NCBI GenBank assembly: GCA_023435225.1 | Contig: JAEYRX010000100.1 | Location: 52,064-116,063, forward strand | Source: Bacillota bacterium | GTDB taxonomy: Bacteria; Bacillota; UBA4882; UBA8346 | DNA length: 64,000 bases | Direction of reading: 5' to 3' | Part shown: positions 35,671-44,181 of the stretch, piece by piece | Position numbering within the stretch: position 1 is the first letter of the stretch | How the letters are laid out: each line of letters begins with the position of its first letter | Program-made: the position numbers and the translations under genes | Notes under the pieces: model-generated | The model's input: only the letters and a program-made list of their open reading frames with translations | Told to the model about the DNA's origin: nothing | The model's database searches: none

Positions 35671-36763
35671 TGTTAACGATTCTCCTTAAAGTATTAAGAA
35701 ATTTAATATTTTGCCGGTGAGTCCCGATTGCAACCCGCAAGTAATCAGAGCCAAGACCGTTAAAATTACTGCAATCCCTGACTAAAATACCTCTTACCCC
35801 AAGTTCATAAAGGAGCCTTTTAGTAGAAAAATGCTTAGATTCATTTTTTATTAAATAAAAATTTGCATCCCAAGGAAAAACTCTTATTCCTCTAATTTGG
35901 GGCATTTTCCGGGTTAACCAACATTTTTCCTGTTGAATTCTTCTTACTGACTTAGCTAAAAACTTTGAATGCAGAACTGTGACTAGTATTTTTTGGGCTA
36001 ATCGGTTAACACACCATTGGTCTATTCTTTGTCGCAGTTCCTTAATTATATCCGGATTAGCCAACACAAACCCAAGCCGTAACCCCGGAATCGAGCCTAT
36101 TTTAGTTAGTGAATTTATAATGACCAGGTTTGAATATTCTTTAAGATACCTGCTAAAAGAGAGTTTATTAATTGTTCCGGCAAACCAGAGAAAAGATTCA
36201 TCAACCGCTAGCCAACTTCCTCTTATGGCTGCCAATTTTAACATTTCTATGAGTTGAGCTTCCGGAAATAAACTGCCGGTCGGATTGTTAGGTTGGCAGA
36301 TAAATAAAAGGTCGCCTTCTTTTAAGTTCTTTTTAACTTCTTCGAAAGGTAACCGGAACTCAGATTCTAAGGGAATCTTTACTACTGGTTTTCCAATCGC
36401 CAAAAATGCCTGTTCATATTCGGAGAAAGTCGGTTCGAGCACTATTCCCCGCTCAACCGGTAATGCTAACGGAAGAAACCGTATAAGTTCCGCCGCTCCA
36501 TTCCCCAGAGCTAAATTTTCCGACTCCAATCCAAAAAAACGGGCGAGAAACCGGCAACCTTCTTCGGAGTTTGGCTCGGGATATTCACGAATTTTTAGCA
36601 AATTCCATAATAGAGTACCCCAAAATTTAAATGGCGGACCCCAAGGATTGATATTAATACTTAAATCCAGAAACCGTTTTTTTCCAAAAACAGCTCTGGC
36701 TTTTTCTATATTACCTCCATGATCTACAGATGATAATTCCAAGTATTCAATCATTTTTTGCAT
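35660..36763 (-). CDS. cobD: L-threonine-O-3-phosphate decarboxylase
   Basis: The 367-residue class I PLP enzyme starts DHGGNIEKARAVFG and has SININPWGPP, QPNNPTGSLFP, and the PLP Lys in NSLTKIGSIPGLRLGF. It makes aminopropanol phosphate for the nucleotide loop of cobalamin. The ATG at 36763 has AAAAGG at good spacing; a start two codons earlier (36769) is possible. Close relatives include histidinol-phosphate aminotransferase, but the operon and the N-terminal HGG fit CobD. Confidence 0.9.
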   Translation of the reverse strand: MQKMIEYLELSSVDHGGNIEKARAVFGKKRFLDLSININPWGPPFKFWGTLLWNLLKIREYPEPNSEEGCRFLARFFGLESENLALGNGAAELIRFLPLALPVERGIVLEPTFSEYEQAFLAIGKPVVKIPLESEFRLPFEEVKKNLKEGDLLFICQPNNPTGSLFPEAQLIEMLKLAAIRGSWLAVDESFLWFAGTINKLSFSRYLKEYSNLVIINSLTKIGSIPGLRLGFVLANPDIIKELRQRIDQWCVNRLAQKILVTVLHSKFLAKSVRRIQQEKCWLTRKMPQIRGIRVFPWDANFYLIKNESKHFSTKRLLYELGVRGILVRDCSNFNGLGSDYLRVAIGTHRQNIKFLNTLRRIVNNEG

Positions 36764-36807
36764 TTTCATAACCTTTTCCCTAAAATCAAAAAGCAAACCA
36801 AAAAAAT

Positions 36808-36862
36808 ATCACTGTTGCCTATTGCCTGTTGCCTATTGCCTGTTGCCTGGTCCCTAATGCCT
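36808..36862. repeat. 'CCTATTGCCTGTTG' microrepeat between cobS and cobD
   Basis: Several near-tandem copies of a TTGCCTATTGCCTG-like unit (36814-36850) occupy the gap between cobS and cobD and run to the cobS stop. Related units occur near 33275, 41790 and 46688. Confidence 0.6.
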
Positions 36863-37576
36863 AATAATTAACCCCAACAAACAAACCAACTCAATTAATT
36901 CATTAACAGCTCCCAGAATATCTCCGGTAATTCCTCCGAAACGTTTTTTAATTAAAGGCTTTATTACCAATAAAACAATTAAAGTGAACGCTAAAAAAAG
37001 CAGATTAACCGGCCAAGCAAATCCGATTAAAATTAACATTAAAATAGTTGAAATAAGTAAATCCCTTAATTTGTTCTTTATTTGAAAGGACTTTAAGAGG
37101 CCTTGTGAGACCGAAGGTTGAGTATAAATTTGAACAGTCATACCCCATCGGGATAAAACCGCCACTGCAATAAAAGTTAACAGTGGAACATGGAGCAATT
37201 CCTTGATTGCGAAAATCTTTCCCAGGATAAGAAAGATTAATGCCATACCGCCAAAAGCTCCTAACCGGCTATCTTTCATGATAGTTAGACTTTTAGCCGG
37301 ATCATTACTCCCCAGTCCGTCAGCGGTATCGGAAAAACCATCCCAGTGGATACATCCATTCAAAAAAGCTCCACCAAATACAGTCAACCAAGCAGCGATC
37401 TCCGGAACGAAAAAACGTGACAATAATTGAAGCAATCCCCAAGTTAACGCGCCATAAATAACGCCAACCAGTGGAAAGTATTTAACAGATTGGCCTAAAT
37501 CGTCAGGTTGAATATCCGGCGGGCTCACCGGTAATCTGGTTAAAAAACCGATTGCCACTCTAAGATTGCGAATCAT
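36854..37576 (-). CDS. cobS: Adenosylcobinamide-GDP ribazoletransferase (cobalamin synthase)
   Basis: The 240-residue membrane protein has about six helices and the CobS acidic signature HWDGFSDTADGLGS (about 76-90), plus TRLPVSPP at the start. It joins alpha-ribazole (phosphate) to adenosylcobinamide-GDP at the membrane. It overlaps cobU by 17 nt, indicating tight coupling. Length is normal. Confidence 0.95.
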   Translation of the reverse strand: MIRNLRVAIGFLTRLPVSPPDIQPDDLGQSVKYFPLVGVIYGALTWGLLQLLSRFFVPEIAAWLTVFGGAFLNGCIHWDGFSDTADGLGSNDPAKSLTIMKDSRLGAFGGMALIFLILGKIFAIKELLHVPLLTFIAVAVLSRWGMTVQIYTQPSVSQGLLKSFQIKNKLRDLLISTILMLILIGFAWPVNLLFLAFTLIVLLVIKPLIKKRFGGITGDILGAVNELIELVCLLGLIIRH

Positions 37577-38129
37577 CGGGAGCTCCTTTGATTTTGACCG
37601 GGATTCCGCTTGCCACCAGATATACTTCGTCGGAAATACCCGCGATAAACTGATTGGCTATACCGGCTAAATCCCGGAAACTCCGGGATAGTTGATTATC
37701 CGGAACAATCCCCCAGCCTACCTCATTTGAAACAACTACTAAATTGGCTTTACTGGCTGATATTATTTTAGCCAAATCCTCTATTTCCTGTTGAACCATG
37801 TTCGGTATCTTTTCTGTATTTTGATTAGTTTCAAATTTAAAATATAAATTACTTAGAAACATGGTTAAACAGTCAAATAAAATTGTATACTCTTCCTGGT
37901 ATGTTACAAGTATTTCTTTAACTTTTATTGGTTCCTCAATAGTCATCCAATCAGCCGGTCTCCGTTGTTGGTGCTTGGAGATCCGCTCTTCCATCTCCCG
38001 GTCCCAAGCCTCCGCAGTTGCCAGATAAATTATTTTTCTACCGATTGAAGCTACTAATTCTTCTGCAAATTTGCTTTTTCCGGAACGGGCTCCACCGGTA
38101 ATAAATATATGTCTTGGATTATTATTCAT
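37560..38129 (-). CDS. cobU: Adenosylcobinamide kinase/guanylyltransferase
   Basis: The 189-residue protein has the P-loop GGARSGKSKFAEE near residue 10, the active-site His in RISKHQQRRP (about 55) and NEVGWGIVP (about 135). It phosphorylates adenosylcobinamide and attaches GMP. The ATG at 38129 overlaps the cobT stop (ATGAATAA), which decides the start over an ORF that begins nine codons earlier. Confidence 0.95.
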   Translation of the reverse strand: MNNNPRHIFITGGARSGKSKFAEELVASIGRKIIYLATAEAWDREMEERISKHQQRRPADWMTIEEPIKVKEILVTYQEEYTILFDCLTMFLSNLYFKFETNQNTEKIPNMVQQEIEDLAKIISASKANLVVVSNEVGWGIVPDNQLSRSFRDLAGIANQFIAGISDEVYLVASGIPVKIKGAPDDSQS

Positions 38130-39177
38130 TTTGCTGGGAAACTCCCGCCGATTCAAAAGTGGCCATCTCTTTAAGGATTTTTAAAGCTGCCTCAATAATA
38201 TGAAATGACAAGACGGCTCCGGTTCCTTCTCCTAATCTCATCTCCAATTCCAATATCGGTTTTAAGTTTAGGTATTGTAATAGTTTACGGTGGGCCATCT
38301 CCGCTGAACAATGTGACGCAATCATAAAATTCAGGGATTTGGGAGCAATTTTAGCGGCAACTAAAGCAGCCGTAGAACTAATAAAGCCGTCGATAACTAT
38401 TGGAATGCGATTTGCTGCCGCCCCCAAAATCAATCCGGCCAATGCGGCGATTTCCAACCCTCCTACTTTAGCCAAAACATCCAAGGGAATATTGGGATCC
38501 GGTTTATTTATTGCTATTGCTTGGTCGATTACTTGTTCCTTGCGGGAGACTCCGGACTGGTCCAAACCGGTTCCCCGACCGGTAACCTCCCGGGCTGGAA
38601 TTCCTAAAAAAGCGGCAATAATAGCGCTTGAGGCAGTTGTATTCCCAATTCCCATTTCTCCGGTTGCCAACAAATGATATCCTTTTTTAACTAAATCATC
38701 AGCAACTTTAATCCCTACTTCCAAAGCTTTTACTGCTTCTTCTTCGGACATAGCCGGGCCTTGAGCCATATTGGCCGTACCAGGCCGTACCTTCATCGAC
38801 AAAACTTTTTCATTTTTCATATCAGCAGCGATTCCGACATCAACCACAATTACATCAGCCCCTGCATGATGGGAAAGAACATTTATCGCCGCCCCGCCGT
38901 GCACAAAGTTTAAAACCATTTGCGGGGTAACTTCTGGTGGAAAAGCGCTGACGCCTTCCGCTACCACTCCATGATCCCCAGCCATGACTACCACGGCTTT
39001 TTTAGTTACCTCAGGAATTGTTGCACCGGTAATTCCGCCAATTTGGATTGAAATATCCTCCAATACTCCTAAACTCCCTTGTGGTTTGGTCAGATTATCC
39101 TGATGCCGGCGGATCTCTTCCATTATTTGTTGATTTAAATCGCCCATATCGGTCAAAGTTTTGTTAAGTAATTGCAT
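38122..39177 (-). CDS. cobT: Nicotinate-nucleotide-dimethylbenzimidazole phosphoribosyltransferase
   Basis: The 351-residue enzyme has LTKPQGSLGVLEDI, VVVMAGDHGVVAEGVSAFP, LLATGEMGIGNTT and the catalytic Glu in LRLGEGTGAVL near the end. It activates the lower base of cobalamin. The start at 39177 is decided by TAGGAGG and the TAATG overlap with cbiB; the open frame extends another 72 codons upstream inside cbiB, but that extension is not CobT-like. Confidence 0.97.
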   Translation of the reverse strand: MQLLNKTLTDMGDLNQQIMEEIRRHQDNLTKPQGSLGVLEDISIQIGGITGATIPEVTKKAVVVMAGDHGVVAEGVSAFPPEVTPQMVLNFVHGGAAINVLSHHAGADVIVVDVGIAADMKNEKVLSMKVRPGTANMAQGPAMSEEEAVKALEVGIKVADDLVKKGYHLLATGEMGIGNTTASSAIIAAFLGIPAREVTGRGTGLDQSGVSRKEQVIDQAIAINKPDPNIPLDVLAKVGGLEIAALAGLILGAAANRIPIVIDGFISSTAALVAAKIAPKSLNFMIASHCSAEMAHRKLLQYLNLKPILELEMRLGEGTGAVLSFHIIEAALKILKEMATFESAGVSQQNE

Positions 39178-40142
39178 TAGAATCCTCCTATAGAAATTAA
39201 GACAGCTAAAAATAATAACATTAATGTATTGAACAACGTAATATATAAAACCCGGTTGGTTCGCCGGATATCTTCCAGCTCCAACGGCCTTATTGGATGA
39301 CCCAAATAATTCCGGAATGAGCGAACTCCCTGATAGAAGTTTTCGCCTCCCAATTGAACACGCAATGCACCGGCTATCGCCCCTTCGGGCCAACCGCCAT
39401 TAGGGCTTGGATGCTTTCCGGCATCCTGAAATGTAGTCTTAATTGAATTTTTCCAATCAAATTTCAACACCATTGCGCTTATAAATATCATAAAAGCGCA
39501 AAACCTGGCCGGGATCAAATTAGCTAGGTCGTCCAGCTTGGCGGCAGCCCATCCGAAATAATAATACCGGTCATTCTTATAACCAATCATCGAATCTAAA
39601 GTGTTAATAGCCCGGTAAAGGAAGGCCAAGGGCGCTCCACCTACTAATCCGAAACAAATGGGGGCTATTACACCATCAACAGTATTTTCCGCAATAGTTT
39701 CCACCGTAGCCCGGATTATTTCCGTTTCAGTAAGTTGATCCGTATCCCGGCCTACAATCATACCCACTTCTTGCCGGGCTTTTTCTACATCACCATCTAG
39801 TAACAACCGGTAAATGTTTTTTCCTGCCTGGATTAAGCCCTTTGAAGCAATCGTAGTGCTTATCAACCATATATTAACCGGCCAATAAATCCAAGGAAAT
39901 GGTACTAGCAGCTTAAGTAGGAAAAAAGGAACCATAAAAGCTATACATAAAACTATGATTACTGTTAATACCCCGTTCAAACGAAGTACCAAAGGTGGCA
40001 AATTTTTTTTATTTAATAATCGTTCCAGGAGAGAAATAATTCTACCGAAACCAACCACCGGATGCGGCAATCGCGGTGGATCTCCCACTAAAAGGTCAAC
40101 CAGCGCACCGCCTAAAATAGTAACAAAATTATATTGCAACAT
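39177..40142 (-). CDS. cbiB: Adenosylcobinamide-phosphate synthase
   Basis: The 321-residue membrane protein has GGALVDLLVGDPPRLPHPVVGFG at the start, VGRDTDQLTETEI, and NTLDSMIGYKND, typical of CbiB (called CobD in the aerobic literature). It links aminopropanol (phosphate) to adenosylcobyric acid. About five helices. It overlaps cbiP by 14 nt. Confidence 0.95.
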   Translation of the reverse strand: MLQYNFVTILGGALVDLLVGDPPRLPHPVVGFGRIISLLERLLNKKNLPPLVLRLNGVLTVIIVLCIAFMVPFFLLKLLVPFPWIYWPVNIWLISTTIASKGLIQAGKNIYRLLLDGDVEKARQEVGMIVGRDTDQLTETEIIRATVETIAENTVDGVIAPICFGLVGGAPLAFLYRAINTLDSMIGYKNDRYYYFGWAAAKLDDLANLIPARFCAFMIFISAMVLKFDWKNSIKTTFQDAGKHPSPNGGWPEGAIAGALRVQLGGENFYQGVRSFRNYLGHPIRPLELEDIRRTNRVLYITLFNTLMLLFLAVLISIGGF

Positions 40143-41628
40143 TTTTTATGCCCATAAATTGATATATAGCTTGAATGTCAAGGTGTTTTCGGATTGTCTC
40201 CGCCAATAAACCGTAACTCTCCTCCCGGACATTTCTATAAGAACGGTTGTTATTACTAACTGGAATCCCTTTGTTTTTCCTAATCCGGTTTAACAATTCC
40301 CAACGAAATTCATCATTATCAAAACAACCATGAAGATAAGTCCCATAAATATTACCCATCCTGCAACCTTCAATTTGCCCGGATTCCATATGAAAGAGAT
40401 TAGCTTCACCGACTATCTTGCTAATTCCCTGGTGTATTTCATAACCGGTAATGGAAAAAGTCTCGCCCTTAGAATTAACCCAAAAGCCTTTAACTTGCTT
40501 AGTAATTTTGTCCGGTGAACAAAAATCGGTACTGATAGGTAACAAGCCTATTCCCACAATATTGGTATATTCCGATTCCAGTTTTAAGAGATCCCGGATC
40601 TCCGTTCCCAGCATCTGATAACCGCCACAAATACCAAAGATTAGAGTCCGGTCCGGCAGAGATTTAATCTTGGTTACAAAACCATTTTTATGAAGCCAAT
40701 TCAAATCGGCAGCTGTATTTTTAGTTCCCGGTATAATTACCAAATCACAAGAGTCCAGTTCTCCGGGATTAGTTATAAAACTTAGTTCCACATCCGGTTC
40801 GCAACTTAAAGCGTCAAAATCAGTAAAATTACTAATACGGGGCAGCTTAATAACTCCAACTATAATACTTTGAATTTTAGAATCTAAATCCGGGTAATGG
40901 TTCCTAATCCCCTGGGAATCTTCTTCGGGTAGTTCCAGGTACAAATAAGGCAACACTCCTAAAACCGGCAAACCGGTTCTTTTATATAAAAAATCCAACC
41001 CCGGTTTCAATAAGCTTAAGTCCCCCCTGAATTTATTGATAATTAGCCCTTTGACCCTGGCTCTTTCATCAGGAGTCAATAGCTCCAAAGTACCTACCAG
41101 TGAAGCCAAACAGCCGCCGCGGTCAATATCTCCGACCAGTAGAACCGGCGCTTCCGCCAGTTCAGCAATTTTCATATTGGCAATATCATGTTCCCGTAGA
41201 TTTACTTCAGCCGGGCTCCCGGCGCCCTCGATTACAATAAGATCATATTGTTCCCGCAAATATCCTAAACAATCGGAAACAACCCTAAATGCATCCGAAG
41301 TAACTTTCTCCCGGTACTCCCTAGCTCCGAAGTCTCCATACGGCTTACCTCTAAGAATAACTTGAGCCCGCATATCACCTTTGGGTTTTAAAAGCACCGG
41401 ATTCATCTCGACAGTGGGAATAGTGCGTGCCGCTTCAGCCTGCATAGTCTGGGACCTGCTTATCTCATACCCATCCTTTGTCACTGCCGAATTTAAAGCC
41501 ATATTCTGCGATTTAAACGGAGCCACTTTGAACCCGTCATCATTAAATATCCGGCACAACCCGGCCACCAACAAACTCTTCCCGACACTGGACGAAGTGC
41601 CTTGAATCATAATAGTCCCAGCAGGCAT
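40129..41628 (-). CDS. cbiP: Cobyric acid synthase
   Basis: The 499-residue amidotransferase has an N-terminal P-loop-like QGTSSSVGKSLL and FKSQNMALNS. Its C-terminal glutaminase has Cys in FGICGGYQMLG (about 335) and His in GTYLHGCFDND. It amidates four side chains of adenosylcobyrinate diamide. The ATG at 41628 with GAGG upstream is chosen over an ORF start 34 codons further up. The gap before it contains microrepeats and the family B repeat. Confidence 0.95.
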   Translation of the reverse strand: MPAGTIMIQGTSSSVGKSLLVAGLCRIFNDDGFKVAPFKSQNMALNSAVTKDGYEISRSQTMQAEAARTIPTVEMNPVLLKPKGDMRAQVILRGKPYGDFGAREYREKVTSDAFRVVSDCLGYLREQYDLIVIEGAGSPAEVNLREHDIANMKIAELAEAPVLLVGDIDRGGCLASLVGTLELLTPDERARVKGLIINKFRGDLSLLKPGLDFLYKRTGLPVLGVLPYLYLELPEEDSQGIRNHYPDLDSKIQSIIVGVIKLPRISNFTDFDALSCEPDVELSFITNPGELDSCDLVIIPGTKNTAADLNWLHKNGFVTKIKSLPDRTLIFGICGGYQMLGTEIRDLLKLESEYTNIVGIGLLPISTDFCSPDKITKQVKGFWVNSKGETFSITGYEIHQGISKIVGEANLFHMESGQIEGCRMGNIYGTYLHGCFDNDEFRWELLNRIRKNKGIPVSNNNRSYRNVREESYGLLAETIRKHLDIQAIYQFMGIKNVAI

Positions 41629-41644
41629 GAGATACCTCTTCTCA

Positions 41645-41811
41645 ATTATTTGGTAAAAAATATAGAAAGGGAACAGGCAACCGGTATTAGGCAACAGTAA
41701 ATCTTTTTTAATGCTTGAATAATATTGCATTTTTAAATCCCATATTAGTTGGCTAAACTAAACACCACCATAATAATACTGTCTGTTACCTGTTACCTAT
41801 TCTAAGGAAGC
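41645..41811. repeat. Intra-operon gap with 'CTGTTACCTGTTACC' microrepeat
   Basis: The 264-bp gap between hemL and cbiP is the largest within the cobalamin run. It holds a CTGTTACCTGTTACC unit (about 41782) and AT-rich DNA, then the family B repeat at 41812. No promoter is clear, but this is the likeliest break point of the operon. Confidence 0.45.
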
Positions 41812-41906
41812 GCTGATTAATCCGATTTTGTGCAAGCAAATATGCGGTATTAGGCATTTTGCGAAGCACAAAATCGTCACTTATTCAATTAATCAGCGCT
41901 TCCCTA
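41812..41906. repeat. About 95-bp foldback repeat, family B, copy 3, on the hemL stop
   Basis: The arms AAGGAAGCGCTGATTAAT and ATTAATCAGCGCTTCCCT are intact, with the inner stem CGATTTTGTGC/GCACAAAATCG. The arm facing hemL encodes its final GKR and the TGA stop. The repeat is therefore either inserted at the 3' end of hemL or hemL has been trimmed to it. Confidence 0.88.
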
Positions 41907-43191
41907 AATCCGCGACTATCCTTTTAACCACCTTTAAAGCTTGCTTTAAATCTTTTCTGGTATGAGCGGTGGAGATGAAACAAGTTTCAAATTGGCCCGG
42001 GCTTAAGTAGAAGCCGTTATCGAGCATTAGGTGAAAGAACCGGGCGTATTTTTTGGTATCACTTAAGCTTGCACTTTGATAGTCAGTAACCGGTGAATCG
42101 GTAAAGAAAATGGTAAACATCGATCCCAACTGGTTTATCTGAACCGGAATACCGGCTTCCCTAAAAATTTCTCTTAATTTGGCTGTAAAATCCATTGTAA
42201 GCTTCTCTAAACCCGAATAAGGATCATATTCTCGAAGAAGCTCTAATGTGGCCAAACCGGCTGCCACTGCCAACGGATTACCGGATAAAGTGCCTGCCTG
42301 GTAAACGGGGCCGGATGGCGCAACCAAAGCCATAAGGTCTTTTTTACCACCATAAGCCCCCACTGGAAGACCACCGCCAATTACTTTTCCAAGACAAGTT
42401 AAATCGGGGATAACATTATGTTTGGTTTGAGCTCCGCCATAACAAACCCGGAAACCGGTAATAACTTCGTCAAATATTAATACTGTTCCGTTTCTGACGG
42501 TTAATCGTCTAAGCTCTTCGAGATAACCCTCTTTAGGTAGGACCAGACCCATATTTCCGGGGATTGGTTCCACTATCACCGCTGCTATCTTACTGCCTTT
42601 TTCAGCGAATAAGTCCTGTAATGCCTGGAGGTCATTATATGGCAATACCAGTGTTTGACTGGAAATTGCTGTAGTAACACCCGCTGAATCAGGGATTCCC
42701 AAAGTAGCGGCTCCTGATCCGGCTTTAACCAACAGACTATCAACATGCCCATGATAACAACCGGCAAATTTGACTATAAGATCTCTTCCCGTATAAGCCC
42801 TGGCCAAACGGATAGCGCTCATGGTAGCTTCGGTACCGGAGTTTACCAACCTAACTTGATCCATCCCCGGAAAAGCTTCAATGATCTCTTCGGCCAATTC
42901 CAACTCCCCGATAGTCGGAGCACCGAAACTGGTCCCGTTAACCATCGTTTTTTTCAACGCTTTCAGGATTTTGGGATGGGCATGTCCCAGGATCAAAGGA
43001 CCCCAGGAGCCGACAAAATCCAAATAATAATTATCATCGACATCCCAAATATAAGCGCCAGAAGCTCTTTGTATAAAACGCGGCGTGCCGCCGACTCCTT
43101 TGAATGCGCGAACCGGACTGTTCACTCCTCCGGGAATCATATGAATTGCCTGATTGTATAAATCAGCCGAATATAGAATTTCTTCAGACAT
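41893..43191 (-). CDS. hemL: Glutamate-1-semialdehyde 2,1-aminomutase
   Basis: The 432-residue PLP enzyme has the GSA-AM signature MIPGGVNSPVRAFKGVGGTP, NSGTEATMSAIRLAR, DEVITGFRV and the PLP Lys in LGKVIGGGLPVGAYGG (about 270). It makes 5-aminolevulinate, with HemA, from glutamyl-tRNA. Its ATG overlaps the hemB stop (ATGTCTGA). The last residues and stop lie in a family B repeat. Confidence 0.97.
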   Translation of the reverse strand: MSEEILYSADLYNQAIHMIPGGVNSPVRAFKGVGGTPRFIQRASGAYIWDVDDNYYLDFVGSWGPLILGHAHPKILKALKKTMVNGTSFGAPTIGELELAEEIIEAFPGMDQVRLVNSGTEATMSAIRLARAYTGRDLIVKFAGCYHGHVDSLLVKAGSGAATLGIPDSAGVTTAISSQTLVLPYNDLQALQDLFAEKGSKIAAVIVEPIPGNMGLVLPKEGYLEELRRLTVRNGTVLIFDEVITGFRVCYGGAQTKHNVIPDLTCLGKVIGGGLPVGAYGGKKDLMALVAPSGPVYQAGTLSGNPLAVAAGLATLELLREYDPYSGLEKLTMDFTAKLREIFREAGIPVQINQLGSMFTIFFTDSPVTDYQSASLSDTKKYARFFHLMLDNGFYLSPGQFETCFISTAHTRKDLKQALKVVKRIVADLGKR

Positions 43192-44176
43192 ATTGTTTTC
43201 CTTCCTGTATCAACCATTTAGCCGCTTCCAGAGCGTGATAAGTAATAATTGCATCAGCCCCGGCCCTTTTGATGGAACGCAAAATCTCCAACGTCACCCG
43301 TTTACCGTCAATCCAGCCCTTTTCAGCCGCCGCCTTCAACATGGCGTATTCTCCACTTACGTTATAGGCAACCACCGGTATATTAAACTTTTCTTTGGCC
43401 CGGCGAATAATATCAAGATAGGATAAAGCCGGTTTAACCATAATCAAGTCGGCTCCTTCCTCCAGGTCAGCCGCAATCTCTCTCATAGCTTCATCACTAT
43501 TGGCCGGGTCCATCTGATAAGCGGACCGGTCGCCAAATTGGGGGGCCGAATCAGCCGCTTCCCGGAACGGGCCATAAAAACCGGAGGCATATTTGGCGGC
43601 ATAAGATAAAATCCCTATATTTTGATAGCCGTTTTCATCAAGGATCTCTCTAATAGCCTTTACCCGGCCGTCCATCATATCCGAAGGAGCGATCAAATCC
43701 GCACCAGCTTTAGCGTAAGATAGCGCAACTTGTTGTAACACTTTTAAAGTGGGATCATTATCAACCTGCTCACCCTTTAAAACTCCGCAATGGCCATGAG
43801 ATGTATATTCACACAGACATAAATCAGGAATAATTATTAACTCCGGAGCCACCTCTTTGATTTTTCTAATTCCCTGCTGAACTACTCCATTCTCATCATA
43901 AGCCGAAGAACCAATTTCGTCCTTATACTCCGGCAACCCGAAGAGCAACACCGCATTAATCCCCAAATCATAAACTATTTTCACCTCATCCACTAAACGG
44001 TCAACCGATAAATGATAATTCCCCGGCAAGGATGCTATCTCTTTTTTAACCCCTATCCCCGGAGCTATAAACAAAGGATAAATCAGATCATCAACCGTTA
44101 AAACCGTCTCCCGAACCAAATTACGAATCCCATTGCTCTGCCGCAACCTCCGCAACCGGTGAATTGGAAATGCCAT
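43184..44176 (-). CDS. hemB: Porphobilinogen synthase (delta-aminolevulinate dehydratase)
   Basis: The 330-residue enzyme has the zinc-binding Cys cluster CLCEYTSHGHC (about 122-132) and the two active-site Lys in the YAAKYASGFYGPFR and MVKPALSYLD segments. It condenses two 5-aminolevulinate to porphobilinogen. It starts 6 nt after the cobA-hemD stop and overlaps hemL. Confidence 0.97.
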   Translation of the reverse strand: MAFPIHRLRRLRQSNGIRNLVRETVLTVDDLIYPLFIAPGIGVKKEIASLPGNYHLSVDRLVDEVKIVYDLGINAVLLFGLPEYKDEIGSSAYDENGVVQQGIRKIKEVAPELIIIPDLCLCEYTSHGHCGVLKGEQVDNDPTLKVLQQVALSYAKAGADLIAPSDMMDGRVKAIREILDENGYQNIGILSYAAKYASGFYGPFREAADSAPQFGDRSAYQMDPANSDEAMREIAADLEEGADLIMVKPALSYLDIIRRAKEKFNIPVVAYNVSGEYAMLKAAAEKGWIDGKRVTLEILRSIKRAGADAIITYHALEAAKWLIQEGKQYV

Positions 44177-44181
44177 CTATA

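Noticed and set aside
38122..39393. Longer cobT from a start at 39393
   Set aside because: The extra 72 residues lie inside cbiB and are unlike CobT; a strong ribosome site supports 39177.
40129..41730. Longer cbiP from 41730
   Set aside because: The extra 34 residues are not CbiP-like and have no ribosome site; 41628 has both.
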